From Protopterus annectens (lineage: Eukaryota > Chordata > Ceratodontiformes > Protopteridae), in NCBI RefSeq assembly GCF_019279795.1, contig NC_056725.1, positions 1,746,902,626 to 1,746,966,625 on the forward strand: a stretch of DNA of 64,000 nucleotides. The letters run 5' to 3'. The stretch's first letter is position 1. The number at the start of each line of letters is the position of its first letter. The notes below the pieces were generated by a model. It searched no databases and was not told where the DNA came from. It saw only the letters and a list, made by a program, of their open reading frames with translations. The position numbers and the translations under genes are program-made. Positions 34,331 through 45,568 of the stretch are shown piece after piece.

Positions 34331-35466
34331 GTGCTGCAAGTGTGTAGCAGACTATAATGGAATCCATACTGTAAACATGAATGAGTTAAAGTAAAGTGAT
34401 AGGCCTTGGCTAAAGCCATTTTTTGAGTAACAAAGGATATAATGTGAGTTAAGGACAGAAGTAAGGTGATAGCCTATGACTTTTTTCCAAGAATTTCCTT
34501 AGGAATGGAGCTATGATAAACAGATGTAGGTGGGAAAAATGTCATTAAGAATATCAATAATCAAGGATGTTTTCTAGACATCCAACAGATTAATGATGTA
34601 TTAGAAAGGGGTGACATGCTTTTAGGAAATCTTGGATATAAGCCATCAGTGTCAAGTTGACTGGAAGGGGGGGGCATAACATAAATGCCTGTTTGTAACT
34701 TGAATAATAAGAAAGGAGAAAGAAAAATTATCTTTGTGGCGGTGTTAAGGAAGGAAGGACTTGTAAAAGGAGAGTTGAAATTGTAACCTTGAGCCTTATG
34801 TAGGTCTGTTAAGAATTCTTTGTAAGTGTTTGCTATGTATTTCATATGAGAAGCTAAATCATTATCTGCTAGCAGTGTTGTGCTATTTACTTATAAAACT
34901 AATAAGTTACTATTACTAGTTACTTTTAAGTGAGAGTAATATATCACTGTTACTTATTACTTTTCTAAATAAGTAATATATTACTATTACTAGCTACTAA
35001 CTAAAGTAACATGTTACTGTTGAGTTACTTTTATATAAGTATAGTTTATCAGTTCTCATATTCAGATTTACTCACATAGTACTTGAGTGTGAGGAATACA
35101 TCCTTACTGCACATGAATATGAGTGTATTAAAGTTGTCTACACAGTTTTACAATAATGCTGAATAGCATTTTACAGTTTACAAAGTCCCACAGACTAGTC
35201 TTTATAGTCAGACAGTCAAAATTTAATACTTAACCAAAGTACACACAGACAACCTCACAAGACCCATAACAAGTTGCAACCCATCAAATTTTCAACAATG
35301 TACATTAGGCTAATCTGCTAATCTCCTAAAGCTGATGCTAAGGATACAAAAATACTTACAGAATATGTCATATAGGTCTAACAAGATTACTATCACAACA
35401 AAGTCAGCCAAAATATCACCTTATATAACTATTTACAATGACTATACAATGACTACACAGTTTGGC

Positions 35467-35600
35467 TCAACCAAGGAGCAACTTTTCAAAGTGTTTGTCA
35501 GTGAGCCTATTTCTTCTTGCAGTCAGCACATGTCCACCAAGACTGAATAGGCATTCAACGGGTGCACTAGATGGCAGAGCTGTATTCACAGGATCATAGG
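35467..35600 (-). pseudogene. hAT transposase, C-terminal dimerisation part
   Basis: Minus strand: [20 protein letters not shown] then [20 protein letters not shown] and a stop at 35467-35469. This is the conserved C-terminal hAT dimerisation motif (SSAPxERLFSxxG....RNRLxxxxFE), with the usual Arg replaced by Cys. It is cut off from the rest of the gene by the CR1 insertion. Confidence 0.85.
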
Positions 35601-36512
35601 ATTTTACTTGGCTAACAGCCCCTGGGCCCTTACAAGCCTAGCCAAGTTCAACCCATGTTCCCAAGAGTGTCTGGTTCAAGCAGACACTAAAATCAACACC
35701 TAATTGCCTGTGTCCAAGAGGGATACAGGTAGAACCCCCAGAGTGAATTTCCAGTTACCTATCCAATCACCCAAATTGCCACAAGGAGCTTTGTTTAACA
35801 TGAATAGGAAGCTTGTTACAAAGGTAGGGCAATATCTGTGAGACAAATCTGTCTCTCCAGCAAGTTTTGTTGATATCACATACCACGTTAAGGCTCTTTT
35901 AGCAGATGACCCATGTGCTATTTGACTTGCAAATGTGCAGCATTCCATTAAAGCTGGATCACAGATGCAGTCTGTATGACACAGAGTAAAGTGACAATGA
36001 TTTCAGTCTGTCTGTATAACACTGATCTTGAAGACCCTGAATTTTCTTTATAAGGAACATCTGTGGTCTCTCCAATTGCTGCAGGTGTTTGAAAAGGAAC
36101 ACACCAAAGGGAGCATTGTACTGTATTATTGGCCAGATGAGGGAAGAGTACAGGGGGAGTTATACCCTTACTTTTCTGGCGGCAATGCCCTTACTTATGA
36201 GATGAGCAATCTAAAATACCCTTCATACCACTGTGGAGACATGGTGATCAAAGTTAAGGTTGCTGTCAAGCTGTGTGCTCAAATCTCTCACCACTGACTG
36301 TGTGCTTAGGGTATTGCTATTGATATGGTTGTTTGCAGGAACATCACCCTTGCCAAAGGGGATGACAATGCATTTTTTTTGCATTAAGTTTAAGACCATG
36401 ACTTTGGTGCCAGTCATTAGTCTGCATAAGACTGTCTTGCGGGATGTTGACATTGTTACAGGTTTCAATGATTGCTCCTAGTTTGCAGTCATCAAAAAAC
36501 TTTGTAAGTGAC

Positions 36513-36527
36513 AGTCCTTTAGTTTTA
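36513..36527. repeat. Target-site duplication, left copy (PLE in CR1)
   Basis: AGTCCTTTAGTTTTA, identical to 38587-38601. Removing the PLE and one copy restores a continuous CR1 reading direction. Confidence 0.93.
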
Positions 36528-38586
36528 AAAACAACAAGGCAGGAACCTTCAAATAAAAATGAAAACTTTGTTTACTCTAGTGCCTCGGCAAATAAAAAGC
36601 CTTCGAGGAGTACAAAAAACAAGTACGATAATGCTACTACTAATTTTGGTAATTTACTGGAAAAAGGTTTTAGACTTGGTTACTTTACACATACAGATTG
36701 GATGTTAGATTTCAAGTTTCTGACTGTGAGCTAGCAATCTTTTATTGTCTTCCCAAGATTCATAAACATGCTTCTAACCTCCCCCCCCCCCCAGGCAGAC
36801 CTATTGCGTCTGCTTGCAAATATTTTTTGTCTAATATTGGCTTATTTCTACATGAATTTTCATTACCCTATGCTATGAGGTTGCCTTCTTACATTAGGAA
36901 CACGAGCGATTTTTTAGATAAAATTTCTACAATTACTTGAACTAGTGATATATATTTTGTTAGTGTAGATGTTTGTAGTTTATATACTAATATAACTCAT
37001 AATATAGGATTTGGAGGCTGTTAAATATTTTGGAAGATTCCCCTATGTCTAATTATGTATTGGAGTTATTACATTTTTGTTTGGTTAATAATTTTTTTAT
37101 GTTTAATGATTGTTTGTATCATCAGTTGAGAGGTACTGCTATGGGGGAATCTTTTGCCCCCATGTATGCCATTTTGACTATGGGTCTGTTTGAGTTGGAA
37201 ATTCTTTACCAATGTGATTTTTTTAAATAATTATGCAGTTAAATATTTTCATTTTATTGATGACTTGGTTTTTATTTGTAAAGGGGGATAGGACAGAGTT
37301 CATCAGTTTTATAATTCTTTACAGGTTTATAGATTTTTTTTTATTTGAAGGATTACAGTTTGGTAGAAAGATATTTTTTTTTTGGATGTGAATCTCTCTT
37401 TTAGCTCAGATAATATATTATTTACTACTATTCATAGAAAACTTGAGGATGGGGGACAAATTTTGGATGGCAGTAGTTGCCACCCTCCCCATATTCTCAA
37501 GGCTCTCCCCTATAGTGAATATATTCGTTTGGATAGGTTATGTAATAATGAGAGTGACTTATATGATGAAATTGAGAGAATTATTTCTAGATTTTGTGCC
37601 AGAGGTTATGATTATGAATTGGTGAAATCTGTCATTTGTAAAACTTTAGATGAACCTAGATTTAGTAGAACTGGTGGAGCTGGGTATGCTACAAATAACG
37701 TTATTAGAGAGGCTTTACATGGATCTATGAGACAAAAAATTTACTTCGTTACCACCTATAGTGTTTTCAGTTCGCAAGTAGTTGCTTTAGTTAAATATTA
37801 TTGTTTTTTTTTGTTTAGGTTTAAGGAGCTGGCTAGTTTACTTTGTCCTTCCCCTAGTATTTCTTATCAAAGGGGAAGAAATTTGAGGGATTGTTTTAGT
37901 TCAGAATTATTTTTGTGTACCTTCTGTTTCTTCTATACTTGTCTTTTCTGGTGCTCTAGGTACTTATGCTTGTGGCACTGTTGTGTTTGTCGGCATGTTG
38001 TTAGAACATTTGATTATATAAATAGAATCTTTTTTCTGCCCTCTGATGTTTACAACTGTGAAACTGAGGGCATTATTTATGCCTTTTAGTGTCCTTGTGA
38101 TTTGACTTATATTGAGGAGAGCAAGAGAAAATTTAAAGTGAGACTACAAGAGCATATTAGGAATATTAAGCATAATAAGTTAGAAAGTCACATAGCTAGT
38201 TATTTTGCACAATTTCGTGATTCAGACCCTAATGTATTGAAGGCAACAATACTAGAAAAAGTATCCATGGGTTTCTGTTCAGAGAATGCTTTTAAAAGGA
38301 AATTATTATATAAAGAAACTATTTTTATTCTGAAATTTAATACTCTGCATTCTTTAGGACTTAATTTAGATTGCAATTGGAGGGTACTTGTTTAATTAAT
38401 TATGTAATTCCGTTGGCTGTTATTTAATTGATGAATGTATTTAAACATATGGTTTGATATTTGTTTTTTGTACTCCTTGAAGGCTTTTTATTAGCCGAGG
38501 CGCTAGAGTAAATAAGGTTTTCATTTTTATTTGAGGGTTCCTGCCTTGTTGTTTTGAGATTTTTTGTGGTTTTGTGTTTTTTTTTT
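36528..38586 (+). mobile_element. Penelope-like element with inverted termini
   Basis: About 2.06 kb PLE. The ends are inverted repeats of about 95 bp (36528-36622 against 38462-38555) with only a handful of differences, followed at the right by a T-rich stretch. Coding motifs on the plus strand: FYCLPKIHKHASNLPPPPGR with RPIASACKYFLSNIG (36720-36840), LRGTAMGESFAPMYAILTMG (37120-37190), FIDDLVFICKG (near 37255), then post-RT sequence and a GIY-YIG remnant with the TYIEESKRKFKVRLQEHIRN block (38102-38395). It has many stops and frame changes. No hammerhead core was recognised in these termini. Confidence 0.9.
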
Positions 38587-38601
38587 AGTCCTTTAGTTTT
38601 A
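38587..38601. repeat. Target-site duplication, right copy (PLE in CR1)
   Basis: AGTCCTTTAGTTTTA, identical to 36513-36527. Confidence 0.93.
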
Positions 38602-39544
38602 GCCTGTACTTTGGAGAGGTAGATTCTGAACAGTAGGGGTCCCAGAACCGATCCCTGTGGAGCACCACTAATTACGCGTCTGCTGGAGGAGGTTCAGTCC
38701 CCTATTTTGACAGTATGAGTTCTATCAGTGAGCCAGTTTGCAACCCACCTGACAATATATAGGTTGATACCCAGCTGGCTGAGTTTATCAATGATGCCTA
38801 AATGGAAGACTGTGTCAAAGGCCTTGGCTAAGTCTAGGTAGGCCGCACGCACAGATTTGCTATTGTTTAGGGCTTTGGTGATCTCCCCTTGACAAAGCCA
38901 AACTGGTTGGGGTCAGGCATTTGGAGATTTCCTATCTCTTAGTTAATAAGGTCCATGATGATTTGGTCCATGGCCTTGCAGATAAGGTTGGTCAGGCTAA
39001 TGGGTCTATAGTTCCCGGGTCTGTGGATGCACCCCATTTGTGCAAAGAGATGATGGTAGTTGTTTTCCATTCTGCTGGGATGAAGCCAATGCTTAGGCTG
39101 TGATTGAAAAGCATGCTTAATAGTGATACTAACTACTATTTTAACCCAACAGAACACAGCCCAGGATGTTGTCTGGTCCCACAGAGGCTGTGTTTTTGGT
39201 CTTGGAGAGGGCATTTAAGACCTGCTTCTTGGAGATACTAGGTGGGGGATAGGTGTTAAGGATGCTTTGGGTGTATGTGGCAGGGACAGAGGAGTGAAGT
39301 TTTCACTGAATCTGTCATGCAGCAGGTTTGTTATATCCACAGGTTTTATATATGTAGTACCATTAACTATGAGTTCAGAGCAAATCTGGGCCTTACCTTT
39401 GAGGTTACAGATGTAACTAAAGAATGCCTTGTGGTTATCCTTAGTTAGGGAAGCTAATTTGAATTTGTAGTTAGCTTTGGAGGACTTCACTAGGAGTCTT
39501 ATTTACAAGTTTAAGTTGAGGAGAGAGTGTTTCCAGTTTTTAAA

Positions 39545-41166
39545 CCATTGATTTGAAGCTGAAGAAGCTGTCTTCAGCAGTTAGTGCAGAAGCTTCAGCT
39601 GACTCACATGCAGGCTCATCCAGTTTCTGCATGGCATCAAGGAGCAGAGCCTTGCCTCTGAGTTTCTGCTCTTCACCGTCCATCCATCACAAACATAACT
39701 GCAGATGCACTATGCTTGGTAGAATGAGCTCTTCACACTCCAGAAGATGATTGAACCGATCCTCAATGCCTTTAAGAGTGCATCATCTAGTGGCACAACA
39801 AGCTTCACAGATTGCCTGACTTTGGACAACTTGTTTTTAGGCACATTATGAAGGGGATCAGGTTTCCCATGAAGTTTTTCAGTTCTGACTGAAGGATGTC
39901 CACAGCCATTACCAGGGGCTGCATTGCTTGCACAAACTCAGCAACAAAGGTAATTTCTGAAGATGGCAGTTCCAATCTGTTCACATATCTCATTCAGCAA
40001 GCCTTCACCCTGAGTTGCAATGTGGTGAATTCTCTCAGTCACGTAGAAAGTAACATTGAATTCCATCGCGTCTCATTGGGAACAATCAACGGCAGATCAC
40101 ACTTAATGCGAACCTCCTCAGCAGCTTGGGTGCTGCAACTAGCCTTATTCCAAGCAGCATAGCATTTGGCCATAGTGATTCGCATGATCTTTTTATACTG
40201 TGCATCATCACAATCAGATTTAGCATTGTGCATTTCATTTAGATTCAATGTGTGTGTTGCACAGCTCAGATAGAGAGGCAGCAAAAACGTGTTCTTGCTT
40301 TGCCCTGACTGATTCAGCATGGCTGTCACGCTGTTGTAAATCACTTCACCATCATCATCCTCATCTTGGGACAGAATGCTTGTAGTCTGAAATCTCTAAT
40401 ATTCCACAAAGACAGTGAAAGCCTTTACAAAATTGCTGCCGTTGTCATCAATTGTCGCACACACCTTTTGACATATCTTGTACTTGATGTGAATGCTCTG
40501 AAGAGTTGGCATTATGAGATCGTATGTATGCCTCCCCTGTATTCTGCAGCAGGGTAGCTGACTTTCATTGAAGTGTGTCACAGTTGATCCAGTGGGTGGT
40601 GACCCCAAAGAAACTACAATTCTGATGGGTCCAAATGTCAGCCATACTACAAACAGTTGAAATGCTTGCTAAGGTTTCCACCAGATTCTATTTCATGTCA
40701 CTGAGCTGTTTCTCCACCCGTTCAGCAAGAGATTTCCTGCTCATGACCACCTTTCCTGGCTGCAGGCCAGTTACAAGGTTGATGAAGGATGGCTGTTCAA
40801 CAATACTGAAACACTGCATGTCATTCACCACAAAGTCAATGATCACACTATCCACCTTGGACTGTGTGACATGACCAGAACCAATGAATCCTACAATAGA
40901 TGGCTGTGTCAATGACTTCTTGTCCAACTTGTCAGCACCTGAATGAATTGCTTTCTTCTTCAGCCTATTTAGCTTTCCAATTGCGATTGCGATGGGATGT
41001 GATGTCTGAAGATGCGTTTTTAAATTTGACGTACTGTTTCCGCAGTTCTGTACGTCTTCTTTGTTGGTGGACATAGCTTACATTTCACATTGTTTTTTCC
41101 ATTGTTTGTAATTAGGTCAAAGAATTCTGCGTACAAGGATCATTCAAATGAACTTTGACTTTCCAT
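39545..41166 (-). pseudogene. hAT transposase, N-terminal and catalytic part
   Basis: Start taken at MESQSSFE (41166). A BED-type zinc finger follows (NNVKCKLC, then STSNLKTHLQTSHP in a shifted frame). Next come the SQPSIVGFIGSG region (RNase H-fold start near 40900), LPLYLSCATHTLNLN with CYAAWNKAS (40240-40140), VPNETRWNSML (40045), and FVQAMQPLVMAVDILQ (39920). The sequence stops near 39545, where the CR1 LINE begins, and resumes at 35600. About eight frame breaks or stops are present, so it is long inactive. Confidence 0.85.
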
Positions 41167-42001
41167 TACTGAATGAAAGCTCTAAGCAGAAAAATAAACA
41201 GATGCGCGTGGAATATCTATATAGTGCAAATAAGTTTAATCTTTCATATCAAAGCCTCTGTCAAAATGTAGCCCTGAGTGGCTGAAACTTAACATAAAAT
41301 TAAAATAAAGGGACTGCCAGAAATAAAAAAAAAAAAGAAAGATAAAGTTAACTGTATAGAACTTCTTTATTTGGAAAACATGAACTACAAGTGAATGAAT
41401 TTTCTAAGTTTTCTTTAATAGCCTAATTAAAACACTTATTTTGCATCTGAAGCACCTATATAGTATATGGAACAACTGAAATGCTGCTACAAAAACTTTT
41501 TCTTCGAAAAAGTTCCACTTTGGGCATTTGAAAATTTGGCAAACCCTTTACTTACTTACTCTGCCTGTAGCCTCAATTTCAAAAATATGTCTACCTAATA
41601 AAACCAAATATCCAAATTATTTTGTCCTAAGGAATGTATGATGTTTAATTAACAAGATACACATTACAACTATATTACAAGTGAAGCAGATCAAAGATGG
41701 CCACACACAGTAAAAGCCACCTTTACTGTACCACTTCAATCACCAGTGGTCACTTCCTTCCATCAAGATACTTAGCAGAAAAATCCAGCTGCTTGTCACC
41801 AGTGGCAGGGAGTAAAATGACAAGGTGATCATTCTTCAAAAGGCTTTTCTGCTGGACTTGGTTGCTTTAAATAACTAAGTATTCCACATCAACTCACTAA
41901 TTATATATTAACGACTGCTTAAGCAGCAAATAAAGTGGGTGTTCCAGAAAAATACAAATATCATAACTGAATTAATGGCAGGTGACTATCTACTGTAAGG
42001 A
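41167..42001. other. hAT 5' non-coding region; no gene seen
   Basis: Sequence between the transposase start and the next insertion. No protein motif was recognised. Confidence 0.4.
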
Positions 42002-42384
42002 CCAGTGGCATAGTTAGAGTTTGTGCTGCCTGCTGTGGTCTTTGAGTTTGCTGCCCCTCCCCCTCACAAAATAAAAAAAGAAGTTATGTACTTACCATAA
42101 CGTTCAATGTTTGTAGTCCATCTCGCCCTTCTTTCTTACACTTGGGATCGAAGCCGAACCTCTGCTCCGACTCGGCCATTCTATAGCTCAAAAACTTCTG
42201 GTTGGCTCGTGGCTAGCAGGTATCCCATCATGCATCGCTAACATAACCCAGATCTTGTTTGCTGCAAAAAGAAACACACAGAGACAAAGAACAAACTATG
42301 TCGAAAGGACCCAACATAACAATAAGGCAGTAGTCACTCTACCCCCAGGTCCTCAAGGAAGGGGGTAGGAGGGTGGGTTTGTAA

Positions 42385-42480
42385 GAATGAAGGGCGAGAT
42401 GGACTACAAACATCGAACATTATGGTAAGTACATAATTTCTTTATGTTCTGTAGTCCTATCTCACCTTCATTCTTACACT
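42385..42480. repeat. Internal complementary region of DIRS element 2
   Basis: The first half (TGTAAGAATGAAGGGCGAGA onward) is the reverse complement of the element's left end. The second half (GTTCTGTAGTCCTATCTCAC onward) is the reverse complement of its right end. They meet near ACATAATTTCTTTATG. Confidence 0.9.
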
Positions 42481-42574
42481 TGGGACAGAGTCCCCAGCAC
42501 CTTCATCTTGGGTGGCTCAATGGAAAATGCTCCTGAGTACTGTGGAACCAAAGAAAGACCTGTTCCTGGAAGCC

Positions 42575-43809
42575 TTATCCAATTTGTAGTGAGTAATGAA
42601 TGTATGAGGTGAAGCCCCATGTTGCTGCAGCACAAATGTTATCTATTGGAATTTTAGCCTGAAAAGCTAGTGAGGTAGACACAGACCTAGTAGAATGAGC
42701 TTTCACCTTGAAGGGAAGATCTTTGCCACTGGATGAATAGACAAAGGAAATGCAGCTGGAAATCCAGAGAGATAATATGACTTTAGAAACTGGAAGGCCC
42801 TTCCTTGTATCTGAAAAGGAAACAAATAATTGATCTGACATTCTGAAATATTTAATTCTGTCCAGATAAAAACTCAATTGTCTATGCACATCCAGTTGGT
42901 GAAATTTGTACTCTGCCTTGTTAGAAAAATTAGGGAAGAAAACAGGTAATTCAATGGATTGATTAATACTGGCCTGAGAAGAAACCTTAGGAATAAATGA
43001 AGGGTTTGCCGTAAGGAGACCCAATCTTTGTGAAACACCAAATAAGGGGGTTTTATGGAAGGAGCTTGCAGTTCAGAAACTCTTCTTGCAAAAGTGATAG
43101 CCACTGAAAATATAGTTTTCCAAGATAAGAAATTAAGGTCACATGTTGCTGAAGGTTCGAAAGGGCTTGACGTAAGTCTATGGAGAACAAAGTTCAAATC
43201 CCATGGTGCCACCGGATCCGTGACTGGGGGTCTTAACAAGGTGGTCGCTTTAAAGAAAGCTCTACACAGTCTATGAGCCATAAGGTTATGTTCATTAGCC
43301 AAATGAAAGGTGGAAATAGCTGCTAGTTGAACGTTAATAGTGGCAGCTGCTGAATCTTGGTGGAACAACTGAGAAAGGAAGTCTAAAATGTCAGAAATGG
43401 GAGCTGTGTAAGGATTGAGGTTTCTCTCACAGGCCCAAAAGGAGAATCTTTTCCATTTACTGGTATAAATCTTTCTGGTAGAAGGTTTGTGATAGTATGT
43501 CAGAATGTATACAACCTCAGGGGAAAAGTCATGAAGCCTGACTAAGGATGGAACTGGAGCAGCCAAGCTGTCAAACTGAGGGTGTGGAGAGAGGGATGGA
43601 ACACCCCTGACATGTGAGTGGGCAAATCTGGCACTGGGTCCAGAGTCCAAGGTTCGTCCATTAGATGAGGTCTGAGAAAGGGGAACCAAATCTGTCAAGG
43701 CCAGTAAGGAGCAATTAGGATCATTTTGCTTCCCAAGGATATTGCTTTCTGAATTACCTTTGATATGAGGGAAAATGGAGGGAAAGCATAGAGAAGTCCT
43801 GAGGGCCAA
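42575..43809 (-). pseudogene. Tyrosine recombinase of DIRS element 2
   Basis: Two overlapping frames with one shift near 43020. The N-terminal core-binding part has YYHKPSTRKIYTSKWKRFSF. The catalytic part has ITFARRVSELQA (first Arg), LDVHRQLSFYLDRIKYFR, KVKAHSTRSVSTSLAF (HxxR) and AAATWGFTSYIHYS with candidate nucleophilic Tyr residues. Apart from the shift, all catalytic positions are readable. The first ~70 codons overlap the previous ORF and are probably not part of the recombinase. Confidence 0.9.
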
Positions 43810-44490
43810 TTGTCAACGAGTGCATCTCTGGGTGTTTCTCCTTCCGGGGGAATCAGGGTGAAGCAGCTGCTGCATTTGGTACTGAGAGGGGTGGCAAATA
43901 GATCGCAGCAAGGCTGACCCCATTTGCGAAAAATTTGTTCCGCAATGTATGTGTTTAGAGACCACTCGTGAGGCATCAGAATAGCCCTGCTGAGCCTGCT
44001 GGCTATCACATTGGATTTCCCTGGGATGTGCAGTGAGACCAAAAAGTGCTGGGAAGACACTGCCCACTCCCACACTCGAAGGGCTTCTCTGCAAAGGGGG
44101 TCCCTCCTTGTTTGTTTATGTACCACACCACCGACATATTGTCTGAGTGGATGGCAATCGTCCCTAGAGGGAGAAAGCTGTGAAGTGCTTGCAATGCCAG
44201 AAGCACTGCTGTCATCTCCAACACATTGATATGCAAATGAGCCTCGTGTTCCTGCCATGTGCCTTGGACTGTTCTACCTAGATAATACCCCCCCCCACTC
44301 TATCTGGGAGGCATCCGTGGTCATGGTGGCAACAGGGGGTAGGAACAAACGGTCTGCCTGTGTTTAGATTGCTGGTCTGGGTCGACCAACGAAGATCCTG
44401 TTTGCACAAATCTGTAATCAGGATGGGGTGAGAAAGAGGTAGATACTGCAATGACCACTGAGCAAAAAGTAACCACTGCAGGACCCTCAT
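43695..44490 (-). pseudogene. RNase H and downstream domain of DIRS element 2
   Basis: Motifs across three frames: TDASQIEWGG (near 44310), HINVLEMTAVLLALQAL (44236), SDNMSVVWYINKQGG and SNVIASRLSR. The last normally reads ADRLSR, so a catalytic Asp is replaced by Ser. Next comes CCDLFATPLSTK, YAFPPFSLISKVI and MILIAPYWP, the domain that follows RNase H in DIRS elements. Confidence 0.85.
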
Positions 44491-44491
44491 G

Positions 44492-45568
44492 TTAATTTCT
44501 GGCTAATGGAACTAATGTTACTGTAGAAGTCATTGTCCCTAACAACTTGAGCACCATATTTGCTTTGGCTTTCCTTAGAGGAAGTAAGCTTGAAACTTGT
44601 TCCCTGAGGTTCTGAATTCTTTCTACAGGAAGGTAAGCCCTCATTGAGATGGTGTTTATTTCAGCACCAATAAAATTCACATGCTGAGAGGGTGATAATG
44701 CAGATTTTTGCCAATTTACTGTAATCCCTAACTGCAGGCAAGTTGAAATGGTAGCATCCCTGGCCTGTAACAGTAGATGCCTGGTGGTGGCAGTCAGGAG
44801 CCAGTCATCCAGGTACGTAAAAACTTGGAATCCCTGACGTCTCAAGTGAGCCGTAACCACTGCCATGCATTTGGTGAACACCCTGGGGGCTGTGGTGAGA
44901 CCAAAGGGCAGGGCACAAAACTGATAATGACTGGCTCCCAGCTGGAAGAGTAAGTGACTCCTTGATGCCCTGTCCATTTTGATATGGTAGTATGCATCTT
45001 GGAAGTCTATGGAGCACATCCAAATGTCTTTCCCTAACAACGGGAGTATCGACTGTAAGGTGACCATTCAGAACTTGGACTTCTGTACAGATTCATTCAA
45101 TTTGCTGAGATCCAAGATGGGTCTCAAGTCCCCTGTTCTTTTTGGCACCAAAAAGAATCTGTAGTAAGTCCTCAATCCTACTTGGTCTGCGGGGATAGAT
45201 TGGATGACTCTCTTTGTGAGCAACTTTTGGATTTCTAGAGTTGCTGAATCCCTGTGATTGGGTGGCACATCTGGGATTCGTCTGATCCGAGGGGGTGGAG
45301 AAGAGAAGAGAATATGGTAGCCTCTGGTAATTATCTTTAATACCCACTTGTCTTGAGTGATATCATGCCAGGCTTCTGGGTATAAAGAAATACAACCCCC
45401 GACTGTCTCCAGAGACGCGCAGTTGAGCCTCCTTTCAGGAGCGCTGATAGGGACGAACACAAAAGTAATCATGGTCTCCCTGGTTCTGCAGGCCTCCTCT
45501 GCCTCTAGGACGGTGCCTACTGTTATTTCCTCCTCCTCTGCCTCTGGAGAAGGAATCATCTTGTGCAT
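44492..45568 (-). pseudogene. Reverse transcriptase of DIRS element 2 (one in-frame stop)
   Basis: A single frame with one TGA near 45066. Blocks in order: EAWHDITQDKWVLKIITRGY, YYRFFLVPKRTGDLRPILDL, MCSIDFQDAYYHIKM (first Asp), HYQFCALPFGLTTAPRVFTK, FTYLDDWLLTA (active site intact), GITVNWQKSALSPSQHVNFI. It follows the gag-like ORF in another frame, as expected for DIRS elements. Confidence 0.9.

Larger units (their letters stand above)
35590..39540 (-). mobile_element. CR1-like LINE inserted in the hAT gene, itself split by a PLE
   Basis: 5'-truncated CR1 copy. On the minus strand from 39490: a linker with LASLTKDNHKAFFSYICNL, then RPGNYRPISLTNLICKAMD (38990), then AAYLDLAKAFDTV near 38830 and GAPQGSVLGPLLFRI near 38640. 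The PLE at 36528-38586 interrupts at that point. It resumes at 36512 with a FDDCKLGAIIET block and continues with NSNTLSTQSVVRDLSTQLDS (36223-36300). The 3' end near 35590-35605 has the 8-bp units ATCCTATG and ATCCTGTG, like CR1 tails. Confidence 0.85.

Noticed and set aside
34561-34845. A 94-codon minus-strand ORF as a host exon
   Set aside because: No splice signals, and the same short sequence occurs near 50310, so it lies in a repeat interrupted by the hAT element.
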